DNA of 64,000 nucleotides from Zhenhengia yiwuensis. Its GTDB lineage: Bacteria; Bacillota; Clostridia; Lachnospirales; Cellulosilyticaceae. The stretch lies in contig NZ_JACRSY010000012.1 of NCBI RefSeq assembly GCF_014384995.1, positions 1 to 64,000 on the forward strand, written 5' to 3'. The position numbers were made by a program, and so were the translations under genes. Of this stretch, positions 13,852-22,387 are shown piece by piece (within the stretch, counting starts at the first letter, position 1; each line of letters opens with the position of its first letter). Below the pieces are notes generated by a model, which saw only the letters and a list, made by a program, of their open reading frames with translations, had not been told where the DNA came from and did not search any database.

Positions 13852-14910
13852 ATGTGTAATTTTAAAAAACGCTTCGGCCTATTCATGTGCTGTTTAACTT
13901 TAATGATTTTTACAGGGTGTGGATTAGGCCCTAATGGCTCCAAAAAAACATCCCCCTCAGATCCACTTAGACGTACTGAAGTTTTAATGGGTACGACTGT
14001 AAGTGTTTCTCTCTTTGACCACCAAGATGAAACTATTTTAGATGAAGCCTTCGAACGGGTGAAACTTCTTGAAAATGAATTAAGTCTTAATAAAGATAGC
14101 ACTCTTCTAACAGAACTTAATGCCTCTGCGGGTACAACCCCTCATCCTGTCAATGAGGTACTCTTTGATATTGTACAAAAAGGATACTACTACAGTGAAC
14201 TTACAGATGGCTCTTTTGATGTATCTGTGGGGCCTCTTGTAAAGCTTTGGAACATTGGTCTTCCTGAAGCTCGTGTGCCTTCTAACGATGAGATTCAAAA
14301 TGTGCTGCCACTTATAAATTATAAACAAATAGATTTAGATGAAGAGGCTAAAACAATCTATCTTCAAACACCAGGTATGCAACTTGACCTTGGCGGAATT
14401 GCAAAAGGCTATACAGCTGATAGCCTTGCCACTCTTCTTAAAAGTAAAGGTGTTGAGCATGCACTTATTGATTTAGGTGGTAATATTTATGCACTTGGTA
14501 CTAAAGTAGATGGCTCTTTATGGAAAGTAGGTATTCAAGATCCTTTCGAAAGCCGTAATAATACAGTAGGCTATATACCTATTGCTAATCAATCTGTCGT
14601 TACTTCTGGTATATATGAGCGCTACTTAGAGGCTGACGGAAAAAAATACCACCATATTTTAGACCCTTCTACAGGGTATCCTTTCGACAACGAAATTGCC
14701 GGTGTGACTATTATTAGTGAAACTTCTATAGATGGAGATGCTCTTTCAACAGCAGTTTTCTCTAAAGGTCTTGAAGAAGGGCTTGAGTTTGTTAAGTCAC
14801 TTCCTAATATAGATGCCATCTTTATTACTAAAGACTCCAAAGTCTATCTAACAGACGGTATTAAAGATGATTTTGTACTGACTAATGGTGCCTTTACATT
14901 AGGGAATTAA
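13852..14910 (+). CDS. apbE: ApbE-type FAD:protein FMN transferase (FmnB-like lipoprotein)
   Basis: Transfers FMN from FAD onto a threonine of exported flavoproteins. The 352-residue protein begins with a signal peptide and lipobox (LMIFTGCG), followed by the ApbE domain: LMGTTVSVSL, GSFDVSVGPLVKLW, LDLGGIAKGYTAD and ALIDLGGNIYALG; HHILDPSTGYP and DGDALSTAVF provide the metal and flavin ligands. I start at ATG 13852 (AAAGGAG upstream); the longer open frame begins inside a terminator and is not credible. The most likely substrate is the FMN-binding lipoprotein encoded just upstream. Confidence 0.93.
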   Translation: MCNFKKRFGLFMCCLTLMIFTGCGLGPNGSKKTSPSDPLRRTEVLMGTTVSVSLFDHQDETILDEAFERVKLLENELSLNKDSTLLTELNASAGTTPHPVNEVLFDIVQKGYYYSELTDGSFDVSVGPLVKLWNIGLPEARVPSNDEIQNVLPLINYKQIDLDEEAKTIYLQTPGMQLDLGGIAKGYTADSLATLLKSKGVEHALIDLGGNIYALGTKVDGSLWKVGIQDPFESRNNTVGYIPIANQSVVTSGIYERYLEADGKKYHHILDPSTGYPFDNEIAGVTIISETSIDGDALSTAVFSKGLEEGLEFVKSLPNIDAIFITKDSKVYLTDGIKDDFVLTNGAFTLGN

Positions 14911-14924
14911 CTCTATTTCCCTGC

Positions 14925-14970
14925 AAAAAGAGTGTCATCCATGACTGTATTCATGGATGACACTCTTTTT
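14925..14970. terminator. Two-way terminator after apbE
   Basis: A 20-base-pair perfect stem (AAAAAGAGTGTCATCCATGA and its complement) with a six-base loop, T-rich on both exits; it serves apbE and the converging SH3 gene. Confidence 0.95.
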
Positions 14971-14984
14971 CTTAAATTTCTATT

Positions 14985-15887
14985 CTATTTATACACATAC
15001 TTTGCTGCAACATTAATTGCTGCTTGATGTTGTGGGTCTACTACTGCTGCAATATTACCCTCTTTATGTCTTTTACTCCCCCTAAAGTGTAAGTCTATAA
15101 CACCATTCATACCATTCCCCTTAATCTCATTTAAGGAGTCCCCTGCATGTGGCATACCAGCAAGTGATGCTGCTAAATAGCGTCCATTAAACTCTACAAT
15201 AACTGGACGTCTTTCCCAACTAAAGCCACCCCATATCCCCTTAATAACTTGTGTATCTGCCTTTGTCAGCGCCTCCACATCTGCATGGTTTGTGCCAAAG
15301 GTACGCTTGATTTTGAATCTCTTGCCTGTATATACATCTAAAATAGTAGCTACGCTCCCTCTTGGCATTACTTGGTTTGCCGTAGCCCAATTTAGTACTT
15401 CTACTTTTTGAGTTTTAAACTCTTTAACTGGAAGAAGCTTTAAACTCGTATCCTTTAACTGATCTTTATAAATAAATCCTTCAGTTTGATCTGATAATAC
15501 TACATTGTACCAATTCCCTGATTGATAAAGTACACTAACAACCTCCCCTACTACAAGCTCTTCTACTAACTGTGCATTTGGCGAAGGTTCCTTCCTTACC
15601 TTAGTTCCTTCTACTGTAACAGGTGCTATGACTTTTCTAATATGTAGAAGGTTTTTATCAATTTCCGCTATCTGGCCTTCTATATCAATTCTATAAGTAT
15701 CCTTTTCCTCTTGGAGGTCCACTACTCGTAGATTGCTTCCTTTGCTGATTTCATAAATAGCACGTGCTTCATTGCAATAAGCTACTGCGCCTTTATCTTG
15801 TACAACTGCAAATACGTTAGCAAAAATAGGCACGCTTTGCATCATCAGTAATCCTAAAAAAGCTTTCTTCATAAGTTGTTGTTTCAT
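14985..15887 (-). CDS. Secreted SH3-domain protein with unknown C-terminal domain
   Basis: A 300-residue exported protein. The signal peptide (MKKAFLGLLMMQSVPIFA) is followed by one weak and one clear bacterial SH3 domain (VTVEGTKVRKEPSPNAQLVE to EGFIYKDQ, about residues 90-145). The C-terminal 130 residues contain the blocks VLNWATANQVMPRGS, FGTNHADVEAL, GFSWERRPVIV and GVIDLHFRGSKRH. I have seen this arrangement in clostridial cell-wall proteins but cannot name a function; the histidines and aspartates could bind metal. GAGGAGATT precedes the ATG. It stands alone, between apbE and an ABC transporter. Confidence 0.75.
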   Translation of the reverse strand: MKQQLMKKAFLGLLMMQSVPIFANVFAVVQDKGAVAYCNEARAIYEISKGSNLRVVDLQEEKDTYRIDIEGQIAEIDKNLLHIRKVIAPVTVEGTKVRKEPSPNAQLVEELVVGEVVSVLYQSGNWYNVVLSDQTEGFIYKDQLKDTSLKLLPVKEFKTQKVEVLNWATANQVMPRGSVATILDVYTGKRFKIKRTFGTNHADVEALTKADTQVIKGIWGGFSWERRPVIVEFNGRYLAASLAGMPHAGDSLNEIKGNGMNGVIDLHFRGSKRHKEGNIAAVVDPQHQAAINVAAKYVYK

Positions 15888-16020
15888 GTGTAATCTCCTC
15901 GGGCTTATATTATTATGTGATTATTAAAATGTATTACATAATTGTTAAGTAATCCTATTTTAATCAAATTACACACCTTTATCAAGCTTTTCAGGAGTAT
16001 TTATACTTATGTCAAAACTA

Positions 16021-16743
16021 TTACAATACTTTACTTAAAAAGAGTTTCGTACGCTCTTCCTTAGGATTTTCAAAGACTTCCTTAGGATTACCTTGTTCTA
16101 AAATTTTGCCCTCATCCATAAAAACAAGTCGTGTTCCTACTTCTTTGGCGAAGCCCATTTCATGAGTTACAATCATCATGGTCATCCCTTCTTGAGCAAG
16201 TTCCTTAATAACTTCTAATACCTCTTTAACCATCTCAGGATCAAGAGCAGAAGTTGGTTCATCAAAGAGCATCACTTCTGGATTCATAGCTAAAGCACGT
16301 GCAATAGCAATCCTTTGCTTTTGTCCACCTGAAAGCTTATTAGGATATTCATTCGCCTTTTCTTTAAGCCCTACTTTATCTAAAAGTTTATATGCTATTT
16401 GTTTTGCTTCTTCTTCACTCATTTTTTTCACTTGAATTGGAGCAAGTGTAATATTTTCTAATACCGTCATATGTGGAAAAAGATTAAAATGTTGAAATAC
16501 CATACCTACTTTTTGACGTATTTCATTAATATCTATACTTTTATCTGTGATATCTACACCGTCAATAAGGATCTGACCTTGTGTTGCTTCTTCCATATAG
16601 TTGATACAACGTAGGTAAGTAGACTTTCCTGAACCAGATGGTCCAATAACAACGACTACTTTTCCTTTATTTATAGAGTCATCAATTCCCTTTAATACTT
16701 TTAAATCCCCGAAACTTTTACATAATCCTTTAACCTCTATCAC
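16021..16743 (-). CDS. Polar amino-acid ABC transporter, ATP-binding protein
   Basis: The 240-residue ATPase energises the permease encoded upstream. Walker A GPSGSGKST, Q-loop FQHFNLFPHMT, signature LSGGQKQR, Walker B VMLFDEPTSAL and the switch histidine in VTHEM are complete, and the protein closely follows the GlnQ/HisP class. I start at the GTG with GAGGTG six bases upstream, giving MIEVKGLCKSFG; the GTG nine bases earlier lies inside the ribosome site. Third gene of the binding protein-permease-ATPase operon. Confidence 0.93.
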   Translation of the reverse strand: MIEVKGLCKSFGDLKVLKGIDDSINKGKVVVVIGPSGSGKSTYLRCINYMEEATQGQILIDGVDITDKSIDINEIRQKVGMVFQHFNLFPHMTVLENITLAPIQVKKMSEEEAKQIAYKLLDKVGLKEKANEYPNKLSGGQKQRIAIARALAMNPEVMLFDEPTSALDPEMVKEVLEVIKELAQEGMTMMIVTHEMGFAKEVGTRLVFMDEGKILEQGNPKEVFENPKEERTKLFLSKVL

Positions 16744-16793
16744 AAATTTCACCTCTTTTTATACATTCTCTAAGTTTCCTAGGAAATATTTCC

Positions 16794-17498
16794 CTAAAAT
16801 CTACCTTTATTCATTCTTTTCTCAATCACACGCATAATCATTGTAAAGGTACTTGTGAGTACAAGATATGTTATAGTCACAATCAGAATTGGCCATATAA
16901 AGCTTCCTGTATCTGACATCATAATGTTTCCTGCACGCATAATATCACGTCCACCAATCATACCAATAACGGCAGTTTCCTTAATTAAGACTATAAATTC
17001 ACTTACAAGCGCTGGAAGCATTTGTCTAAATGCCTGTGGTATAATAATAAGTTTCATTGTTTGAAAATAAGAAAGTCCAAGTGAACGTCCTGCTTCCATT
17101 TGGCCCTTATCGATACCTTGAATACCTGCTCGAATAAGCTCTGCCATATAGGCGCCACTATTAATCCCAAAAGAGATTCCTCCTACTACAGGACGCGCCA
17201 TAACTACATCAGCTAATACAACAAGCCAAATAAAACTTACTTGTACAATAGCTGGTGTTCCACGAATAATATCTACATAAAGCTTAGCAATCCCTTTAAG
17301 GATTTTCTCTAACCATTTAAGTTTTCTTGGAAATTCAGAGACTTGAATAATCGCTACAAAAATACCAATAATTAAACCAATAACTGTAGCAATAGCCGTC
17401 ATAAGTAAAGTTTCTTGTATACCACTTAAAAGGGTCATGTAATACTTTCTTTCTATAAAAGTATTAAAAAACGCAATCATTGTTTCATAACTAAACAT
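16794..17498 (-). CDS. Polar amino-acid ABC transporter, permease
   Basis: Membrane subunit of 234 residues with about five transmembrane segments and the inner-loop EAA motif (EAGRSLGLSYFQTMKLIIIP). The ARG/GTP segment DIIRGTPAIVQ marks the His/Glu/Arg transporter family. A single permease gene suggests a homodimer. GGGAGGAATTTT precedes the ATG. It is separated from the binding-protein gene by a strong hairpin. Confidence 0.93.
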   Translation of the reverse strand: MFSYETMIAFFNTFIERKYYMTLLSGIQETLLMTAIATVIGLIIGIFVAIIQVSEFPRKLKWLEKILKGIAKLYVDIIRGTPAIVQVSFIWLVVLADVVMARPVVGGISFGINSGAYMAELIRAGIQGIDKGQMEAGRSLGLSYFQTMKLIIIPQAFRQMLPALVSEFIVLIKETAVIGMIGGRDIMRAGNIMMSDTGSFIWPILIVTITYLVLTSTFTMIMRVIEKRMNKGRF

Positions 17499-17520
17499 AA
17501 AATTCCTCCCTCATCTGAAA

Positions 17521-17558
17521 AACTTCACCTATAGGTATGCCCCCCTATAGGTGAAGTT
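17521..17558 (-). terminator. Intercistronic hairpin in the amino-acid ABC operon
   Basis: A perfect 15-base-pair stem (AACTTCACCTATAGG and its complement) between the binding-protein and permease genes, followed on the minus strand by only a short T run. It probably acts as a partial terminator or mRNA stabiliser, so that more binding protein than permease is made. Confidence 0.75.
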
Positions 17559-17565
17559 CAATACT

Positions 17566-17589
17566 CTTATTCTTATTCTTATTCTTATT
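17566..17589. repeat. Four tandem CTTATT hexamers
   Basis: Four exact copies of CTTATT cover the stop codon of the binding-protein gene and the bases after it; read in the gene's direction they give repeated AATAAG. Confidence 0.85.
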
Positions 17590-18355
17590 CTGTTTTACCG
17601 AAGTACTTTTCACAAAGTGCATCATAAGTACCATCAGCTTGAATTTCTGCAAGTATTTCATTAATATCCTCTAAGAGTTCGGTATTACCTTTTTTTACAG
17701 CAAGTGCATAGTTTTCATTAATGAATGGTGCTTCTATAATTTTAACACCTTCGTAGTTTGCTACAATTTTTTTAGCTGGTTCTTCATCGAGTACAACGGC
17801 ATCAATTTTACCAAGGCTAAGTTCTGCTACAGCTAAAGCACCTTTATCAAATTGAATAACTTCAATTGTACCGCCATTTTCTTCTGATGTATAACCTGAT
17901 ACGAAAATATCTCCTGTTGTACCAAGTTGTACCCCTACTTTTTTATCCACTAAATCTTCTGCTTCTACAATATTATCATTATCTTCTTTAACAATAATAA
18001 CTTGTTTAGATGCGAAGTAGTTGTCTGAAAAGTCTACTTGCTTAGCACGTTCTTCATCTACTGTCATACCTGCTGCTACAAAATCAACTTTTCCACTAGC
18101 TACAGCCCCAAGCAATTGATTAAATTCCATATCTTCTACCTTAAGTGTTTTGCCGAGTTTCTCTGCAATGATTTTACTAATATCCACATCAAATCCTACG
18201 ATTTCATTGCCTTGGATTTCTTCGAATGGAGGAAATGTCGCATTTGTACCCATTACAATCACATCTTCACTTTTACTGCATCCAGTAAATGTTCCTAAGC
18301 TTAATATCCCTGCTAAAACAACTGCACTCATTTTTAATAATTTATTTATTTTCAT
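17585..18355 (-). CDS. Amino-acid-binding lipoprotein, solute-binding family 3
   Basis: The extracellular receptor of the transporter, 256 residues. It has a lipoprotein signal (lipobox FTGC, Cys near 26), then the family-3 fold: VIVMGTNATFPPFE, VGFDVDISKIIAEKLG, FNQLLGAVASGKVDFVAAGM and VQLGTTGD. The substrate cannot be fixed from motifs; glutamine, arginine and cystine binders look alike, but palindromic sites at the promoter hint at arginine control. GGGAGG lies eight bases before the ATG. First gene of the operon. Confidence 0.92.
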   Translation of the reverse strand: MKINKLLKMSAVVLAGILSLGTFTGCSKSEDVIVMGTNATFPPFEEIQGNEIVGFDVDISKIIAEKLGKTLKVEDMEFNQLLGAVASGKVDFVAAGMTVDEERAKQVDFSDNYFASKQVIIVKEDNDNIVEAEDLVDKKVGVQLGTTGDIFVSGYTSEENGGTIEVIQFDKGALAVAELSLGKIDAVVLDEEPAKKIVANYEGVKIIEAPFINENYALAVKKGNTELLEDINEILAEIQADGTYDALCEKYFGKTE

Positions 18356-18398
18356 CTTTTAAGCCTCCCAAAAATTAATTTTTATACCACAATTCAAT

Positions 18399-18448
18399 TA
18401 TTCATTCACTATACGCATAATTATAAACAGTTATGAATGAATAGTCAA
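18399..18448 (-). promoter_or_regulatory. Promoter of the amino-acid ABC operon with flanking inverted repeat
   Basis: On the minus strand TTGACT (18443-18448), 17 bases and TATAAT (18420-18425). The arms GAATGAATA (18435-18443) and TATTCATTC (18399-18407) form a perfect 9-base inverted repeat around the -10 box. The half-site resembles ARG boxes bound by ArgR/AhrC; that assignment is inference. Confidence 0.65.
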
Positions 18449-18957
18449 TAACTTTTTTCTTTATTTCCTCCTTTATCCTAGTATAAATTTCAATATATCT
18501 GTTCTAATCTCTTATAAACACTAGCCTTAATCCTTTCTAATGAATTTTAAATTTTTATTCCTCTATTTTCTCTTATAAATTTTACCAAACATATGTTTTG
18601 TGTACAGGCAACTTGTGGATAATGTGCATAACTCTGTTTATAACTTGATTACTATAGGTTTGTCCCATTATTTTCATGTGAATAACTTGTTTATTCTATG
18701 TATAAAACTCAATTTATCTGTATTGTAAACACACTTATGTTTATACATCAAAAATAAGAAAATAACTCCATAGCTATTCTATAAAGTAAAACTTTTCTTA
18801 ATAAAAATTTATCTATGCCCCCTATCTCTTTCGCTAAATAATTTTAGATTCTCTTTAGTGACAAGAAACACTCCTCTTAGATACTATTAAAAAAAAGTGG
18901 ATATACTTATTCTGAATCCTTTATATCCCTAGAAAAGTATAACCTTACTAGATTATA
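18449..18957. other. Long AT-rich intergenic region
   Basis: About 500 bases between the ABC operon promoter and the transketolase terminator. I see no gene, RNA motif or strong hairpin, apart from AT-rich tracts and a few TTATCCACA/TTGTGGATAA-like strings (near 18611 and 18640) resembling isolated DnaA boxes. Confidence 0.4.
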
Positions 18958-19010
18958 AAAAAAGAGCGAATAAACCTTCTTATAAGGAAGGATTTTATTC
19001 ACTCTTTCAT
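18958..19010 (-). terminator. Terminator of tkt
   Basis: AAAGAGTGAATAAAATCCTT pairs imperfectly with AAGGTTTATTCGCTCTTT around a short loop, followed on the minus strand by a T run. Confidence 0.85.
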
Positions 19011-19042
19011 TTTTATCTTATTTGATTTTATAAATGTTTTAA

Positions 19043-21022
19043 TTAAGCAAGTACTTCTCTAGCTACTTTCATAACATTTTCTACAGTAAATCCATGTTTT
19101 TTGAAGATAAGATCAGCTGGTGCTGACTCACCAAATGTGTCCATAGAAATGATTGCACCTTCGAAGCCTGTATATTTATGCCAGCCGAATGAGCTTGCTG
19201 CTTCTACTGCAATACGTTTTGTTTTATTTTTTGGAAGTACTTCTTCTTGGTATGCTTTATCTTGCATATCGAATAAATCTGTAGATGGCATACTTACAAC
19301 TGCTGCTTTAATGCCTTCTTTAGCAAGCTCTTTTGCTGCTGCTTCAATAAGTTGTACTTCTGAACCTGTAGCAATAAGGATGATATCTGCATCTTTTGAT
19401 GCTACATCACCAATGATGTATCCACCACGTTTTGCATTAGTACCTGTACCAGCAAGATATGGTAAGTTTTGGCGTGTAAGAACAAGTGATACTGGATGGT
19501 CTTTGCTGTTTAATGCATATTCCCAAGCAGCTACTGTTTCTTTACCATCAGCTGGACGGATTGTAACCATGTTTGGCATACTACGAAGCATTGCAAGTTG
19601 CTCGATTGGTTGGTGTGTTGGACCATCTTCCCCTACACCAATACTATCGTGTGTAAGTACGTATGAAACTGGTAAGTTCATAAGTGCTGCAAGTCTCATA
19701 GAGTTTTTCATATAATCACTGAATACGAAGAATGTAGAACAGTATACTTTCATGCCACCGTGTACAGCCATACCATTTGCGATAGCTGCCATAGCATGTT
19801 CACGGATACCAAAGTGAAGGTTACGTCCTTCGTAGCTATCTTTTTGGAAATCACCTTTGCCTTCCATATATGTTTTTGTAGAAGGTGCAAGGTCAGCTGA
19901 ACCACCTACAAAGTTCTCTACTTTATTAGCAATTTGGTTAATAATCTCATAGGATGTTTGACGAGTTGCAAGTGCTTTTGAAGTATCTGCATAGTTTGCA
20001 TATAATTCTTCAAGACTTACTTCTTCGTCGCTATGCCATGCTGCCCATTCTTTTGCAAGTTCTGGGTAAGCTTTAGCGTAATTTTCAAATAGTGTATTCC
20101 ATGCTGCTTCTTTAGCTGCATTTTCTTCATTGATTGCCTTGATGTTTGCTTTAACTTCGTCTTCTACGAAGAATGCTTCATCATGGTGATTTAAGAATTT
20201 TCTTGTTTCAGCAATGTTGTCATTTCCTAAAGGTTCGCCGTGTGCACTTGCTTTACCTTGTTTAGCAGGACAACCATAACCAATTTGTGTTTTCACTTCG
20301 ATGAAGTTTGGTTTACCAGATGCTTTTGCTGCTGTAATAGCATTTGAAATGGCTTCTATATCATTACCATCTTCTACTAAGAATGTAGCAAATCCTTGTG
20401 CTTCAAAACGTGCTCTTACATTTTCAGTGAAAGCGATATCTGTATTTCCTTCGATTGTAATATTATTTGAATCGTATAATACGATTAATTTATCAAGACC
20501 TAATGATCCTGCAAGTGATGCAGCTTCATAGCTAATACCTTCCATAAGACAACCATCACCTACTAAAGCATAAGTATAATGGTCTACAACGTCATAACCT
20601 TCTTTGTTGAAGTGTGATGCTAAGTGGCGTTCTGCCATAGCCATACCTACTGCTGATGCAATCCCTTGTCCAAGTGGTCCTGTTGTAAGTTCTACACCTA
20701 CTGTATGACCGTATTCTGGATGACCTGGTGTAAGGCTTCCTTCTTGTCTAAAGTTTTGAAGGTCCTCTATTGTAAGGCCATACTCAAATACGTGAAGTAA
20801 AGAGTAAAGTAATGCTGAACCGTGACCTGCTGATAATACAAAGCGGTCTCTATTTGCCCATTTTGGATTATGTGGATTGTGTACTAAATGTTTGCCCCAT
20901 AATGTATAAGCCATTGGTGCAGAACCAAGTGGTAAACCTGGATGTCCTGAATTAGCTTTTTGAATGGCTTCGGCGGACAAAATACGGATAGTGTTAATTG
21001 TCTTTTGGTCTCCTAAATTCAT
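19043..21022 (-). CDS. tkt: Transketolase
   Basis: Transfers two-carbon units between sugar phosphates in the non-oxidative pentose phosphate pathway, using thiamine diphosphate. Full-length at 659 residues: HPGLPLGSAPMAYTLW near the N-terminus, the cofactor motif GDGCLMEG to LIVLYDSNNITIEG near 155-190, the pyrimidine-domain LHFGIREHAMAAIANGMA, and THDSIGVGEDGPTHQPIEQL. A good ribosome site (AAGGAGGAAATTTTAA) precedes the ATG. It is a single-gene unit with its own terminator and a -10 box (TATAAT, 21073-21078) about 55 bases upstream. Confidence 0.98.
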   Translation of the reverse strand: MNLGDQKTINTIRILSAEAIQKANSGHPGLPLGSAPMAYTLWGKHLVHNPHNPKWANRDRFVLSAGHGSALLYSLLHVFEYGLTIEDLQNFRQEGSLTPGHPEYGHTVGVELTTGPLGQGIASAVGMAMAERHLASHFNKEGYDVVDHYTYALVGDGCLMEGISYEAASLAGSLGLDKLIVLYDSNNITIEGNTDIAFTENVRARFEAQGFATFLVEDGNDIEAISNAITAAKASGKPNFIEVKTQIGYGCPAKQGKASAHGEPLGNDNIAETRKFLNHHDEAFFVEDEVKANIKAINEENAAKEAAWNTLFENYAKAYPELAKEWAAWHSDEEVSLEELYANYADTSKALATRQTSYEIINQIANKVENFVGGSADLAPSTKTYMEGKGDFQKDSYEGRNLHFGIREHAMAAIANGMAVHGGMKVYCSTFFVFSDYMKNSMRLAALMNLPVSYVLTHDSIGVGEDGPTHQPIEQLAMLRSMPNMVTIRPADGKETVAAWEYALNSKDHPVSLVLTRQNLPYLAGTGTNAKRGGYIIGDVASKDADIILIATGSEVQLIEAAAKELAKEGIKAAVVSMPSTDLFDMQDKAYQEEVLPKNKTKRIAVEAASSFGWHKYTGFEGAIISMDTFGESAPADLIFKKHGFTVENVMKVAREVLA

Positions 21023-21244
21023 TTAAAATTTCCTCCTTAAAATACATACAGCTATTCATATACCTATTTTTCATTATAATATGCTTTGTTCATATTGTAT
21101 ACAAGTTTTAACAGAAGTTTCCCTTTTTCTACTCTTTATGAGTTTTTTATTAAAGACAGACTTTTGTATTCGCTTCACTTATGTCCATGACTAATGCTTT
21201 TATTATTTGTATAAATCTCAGAAAATATAGCTGCTAGTTAATTA

Positions 21245-21295
21245 TAAAAAAGACTCTCACTTAACTTATTATAAGTCATGTGAGAGTCTCTTTTA
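21245..21295 (-). terminator. Terminator of the PurK-like gene
   Basis: AAGACTCTCAC and GTGAGAGTCT close a long stem whose inner part pairs ACTTAT with ATAAGT; T-rich on the minus-strand exit. Confidence 0.85.
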
Positions 21296-21318
21296 TTTCT
21301 ACTTGCCAAGACATTATT

Positions 21319-22371
21319 CTAATCTTCTTTTTTCTCTTCTTTTATAACACTTTCACTTATATATAAACTGACTGGCAGTTTATTATAACGATCTAAATGA
21401 TAGTGATGATATGGGAATTTAGGAATATTCTTTGTATCCTCTTCTTTAATTACTATTGTTGTGCTTGGCTTAATGACTTCACCCTCTTTTATAGGTAATC
21501 CTTGAATTAAATTAAGGAGCTGCTCATAAACGGATAAATCTGTATAATGATTTGTAGCAATATCACCTACTGTAATACCTGGATTAATATACATAAGCTC
21601 TACTTGACGGTTACGTTTAACGCCAAATTTAAAGGTAAATAGGCCTTCTGTCTCACTATCTTTTAAAATTTTCTTAGCATATCTTGAAAGCTTTGTATGC
21701 ATGGCCTTTGAAACATCTGCTGGCATATAAATGTATTTCACAGCTTCATCATTTAAAGCTTCTTCCTGTACTGGATAAGTGCATACTTTATCACCAGCTT
21801 TTAATGCTGTAACACTTAAGAATCTATCATAATCATTGATTTCCTCAATAAGCCATTCAACAGCTGATTCATCGATTTCAAATAAGAAATTCTCTAAATC
21901 ATCTTTTGTGTATACATCAAGTACATCATAACGATTTTCATAAATTTGATACAGTCTAAAAGGAAGTTCAATTTGTTCCATTTGTTTAAAGAATGTAAGC
22001 TTGTTATTTTGGTGATAATACTTAGGTGTAGGTACCTCACAAAGCTCAGCTGCTGTAAGCTGATGTACACGGTTACCTATAAGTTGTAAACCGTCATCAC
22101 TTGGGTAAATCACATGCTCTTTCATAAATTTGGATGATAGAACAGGTGGATTACCTGTGCATAAAATAATAGCATCTGTTTTAAGAGCAAGTCTTTTAAT
22201 CGTATCTTCTGTAATAGGTGCTGTAATATGTGTATCACAAGCTTCTCCTGCTATATTATTAAGTTCAGGTTCAAGAAGAACTGTTTTAATACATCTTTTT
22301 TTAGCTTCTATACAAATCATATTTGCAAGGAGATTTCCTCCTACAAGACCTAAAGTTTCTATTTGCTTCAT
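21319..22371 (-). CDS. PurK-like ATP-grasp protein
   Basis: A 350-residue protein whose first 110 residues follow the N-terminal fold of N5-carboxyaminoimidazole ribonucleotide synthase (GLVGGNLLANMICIEAKKRC, then VLLEPELNNIAGEACDTHI). The central part fits an ATP-grasp domain. The C-terminal block that reads NExAPRPHNSGH in true PurK is altered here to NPGITVGDIATNHYT, and typical ATP-grasp metal residues are hard to find. There are no purine genes nearby; its neighbour is a membrane-anchored unknown protein, 17 bases upstream. It is probably a divergent paralogue with another substrate, or inactive. Confidence 0.65.
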   Translation of the reverse strand: MKQIETLGLVGGNLLANMICIEAKKRCIKTVLLEPELNNIAGEACDTHITAPITEDTIKRLALKTDAIILCTGNPPVLSSKFMKEHVIYPSDDGLQLIGNRVHQLTAAELCEVPTPKYYHQNNKLTFFKQMEQIELPFRLYQIYENRYDVLDVYTKDDLENFLFEIDESAVEWLIEEINDYDRFLSVTALKAGDKVCTYPVQEEALNDEAVKYIYMPADVSKAMHTKLSRYAKKILKDSETEGLFTFKFGVKRNRQVELMYINPGITVGDIATNHYTDLSVYEQLLNLIQGLPIKEGEVIKPSTTIVIKEEDTKNIPKFPYHHYHLDRYNKLPVSLYISESVIKEEKKED

Positions 22372-22387
22372 CTTTATTCCTCCATCT

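Noticed and set aside
18600..18660. Replication origin
   Set aside because: Only one or two DnaA-box-like strings are present and there are no dnaA or dnaN genes nearby.
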